DNA of 60,502 bases, taken from contig CAZOQJ010000002.1 of the NCBI GenBank assembly GCA_964581905.1, forward strand, positions 1-60,502. Reading direction: 5' to 3'. Position numbers and translations under genes: made by a program. Shown in pieces: positions 59,942 to 60,502 of the stretch (the stretch's first letter is position 1; every line of letters begins with the position of its first letter). Origin of the DNA: CAZBWE01 sp964581905. GTDB lineage: Bacteria; Planctomycetota; Phycisphaerae; Sedimentisphaerales; Anaerobacaceae. The notes beneath the pieces were generated by a model that was not told the DNA's origin, searched no databases, and saw only the letters and a program-made list of their open reading frames with translations.

Positions 59942-60502
59942 CTACTTTTTAAATTCTAAATTTAATGCTGCATATTCTCCGAACAGTTCTTTTGCCTTGG
60001 CGTCATAAGCCATCGCCGCTGCCTTCTCATCATCAAAATAACCAATATGTATCTTCCTGCCGTTGCAGAATATCTCCGTTCGCCACTTTTTTTGACCCTT
60101 TAACCGGCTAACACCTTTGTATCGTGAGCTGGAATTGCCCATTTTCTTGCGCTTATTCCACGTATTCTGCTGGGCTGTAGCAAAGCGAAGGTTCGCCTTG
60201 CGATTATCAAGGCCGTTATGGTTGATATGGTCGACGATTTTGCCTTCCGCAGTACCCATTATTACATTGTGCATCTTCACGCATTTTCCTTTGATTCCGC
60301 GGCTGTCCCACCGCTCCGCATAAAATCTCCTTCTGCATCCCTTCGCATACCATTGGTATTTCGCAAGCTCTTTATAATCTTCCGGGTCAACAATTGCGTA
60401 CTGACCCTGCGTAAGAGGGATTCTGCGGAATGTGCAGCCGTAGCGCAATTTTCGGTAATGAAGCGCCAGCCATATACGAATCCGGAAAAAGCACTCCGGC
60501 AG
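59942..60502 (-). CDS. HNH endonuclease with AP2 DNA-binding domain (homing type), may run past window edge
   Basis: A homing-endonuclease-like protein. The HNH motif lies around KMHNVIMG ... VDHINHNGLDNRKANLRFAT (zinc-finger-like His/Asn/His), followed by an AP2 domain with SSRYKGVSRLKGQKKWRTEI and GYFDDEKAAAMAYDAKA. The frame starts at TTG 60448 at the earliest visible start, but stays open to base 60502, and the upstream translation (FFRIRIWLALHYRKLRYG) reads like real protein, so the true start may be outside. Such genes spread as selfish elements and are common near phage genes, as here. Confidence 0.8.
   Translation of the reverse strand: MPECFFRIRIWLALHYRKLRYGCTFRRIPLTQGQYAIVDPEDYKELAKYQWYAKGCRRRFYAERWDSRGIKGKCVKMHNVIMGTAEGKIVDHINHNGLDNRKANLRFATAQQNTWNKRKKMGNSSSRYKGVSRLKGQKKWRTEIFCNGRKIHIGYFDDEKAAAMAYDAKAKELFGEYAALNLEFKK

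Noticed and set aside
1..60502. CRISPR arrays, rRNA and tRNA genes
   Set aside because: No regularly spaced identical repeats with unique spacers were seen; the 7-bp arrays have no spacers. I found no cloverleaf or rRNA-like stretch by reading, though a dedicated tRNA search would be more reliable.

Overview
The window looks like chromosomal DNA of a Gram-negative, polysaccharide-degrading bacterium. A member of the Planctomycetota (Phycisphaerae/Sedimentisphaerales-like) is my best guess. This rests on a PEP-CTERM protein, a pseudopilin-like protein with the H-x9-DG end motif, a dockerin-like C-terminus on a large secreted protein, a large arabinofuranosidase fusion, a TonB receptor and an outer-membrane lipid (Mla) system. 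The taxonomic call is inference; no rRNA or tRNA gene is visible.

Layout. 1-3187: 3' part of an N6-adenine DNA methyltransferase and a coupled small PD-(D/E)xK-like protein (restriction-modification). 3188-4206: 1 kb without a supportable gene, rich in palindromic mini-repeats. 4207-10325: leucine operon leuA-leuC-leuD-leuB, interrupted by a four-helix-bundle (S23/IVP) gene and by three small unknown genes, two of which derive from a local duplication. 10421-15469: a TGS-type GTPase and a 1327-residue secreted GH127-GH51 fusion. 15524-19449: a small Cys-rich DUF6485-like protein and two membrane proteins of glycosyltransferase type. 19617-27457: purC, trpB2, a porin-like protein, a B12/radical-SAM protein, an HD protein, a cupin, trmB and an isochorismatase-fold protein that lacks the catalytic cysteine. 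27527-35300 (minus strand): rpmE, prfA, a P-loop/nucleoside-deoxyribosyltransferase-like fusion, deoC, pabB, a second four-helix-bundle gene, pabC, nif3 and scpB, several joined by ATGA overlaps. 35559-40160: PEP-CTERM protein, beta-helix/PQQ-propeller/dockerin protein and pseudopilin-like protein. 40607-50850: sugar isomerase-like protein, glycine-zipper lipoprotein, TonB receptor, GTP-type PEP carboxykinase, zinc-ribbon protein, guaB and guaA. 51181-55174: mlaC, RND transporter and mlaA (outer-membrane lipid transport). 55257-60502: an accessory region with a chimeric kinase-fragment/coiled-coil gene, phage terminase small subunit, a truncated oxidoreductase, an alaC-type aminotransferase, small membrane proteins and an HNH-AP2 endonuclease.

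The most striking signals are structural. (i) Degenerate arrays of 7-bp units bound both four-helix-bundle genes, each of which sits inside an operon between two functionally linked genes. Similar arrays also bracket a perfect hairpin after leuB, occur alone before rpmE, and supply codons at the end of pabB and inside it. (ii) Palindromic mini-repeats sit in frame inside scpB, the GTPase and the GH127-GH51 gene. (iii) Gene ends are scattered as fragments: 3' ends of the DUF6485 and HD genes, and 5' ends of a sugar kinase and a Gfo/Idh/MocA oxidoreductase. One 5' end is fused to a new membrane/coiled-coil protein. Promoters with near-consensus -35/-10 boxes and 17-bp spacing can be read before trpB2, guaB, pckG, the mla operon and the PEP-CTERM gene.
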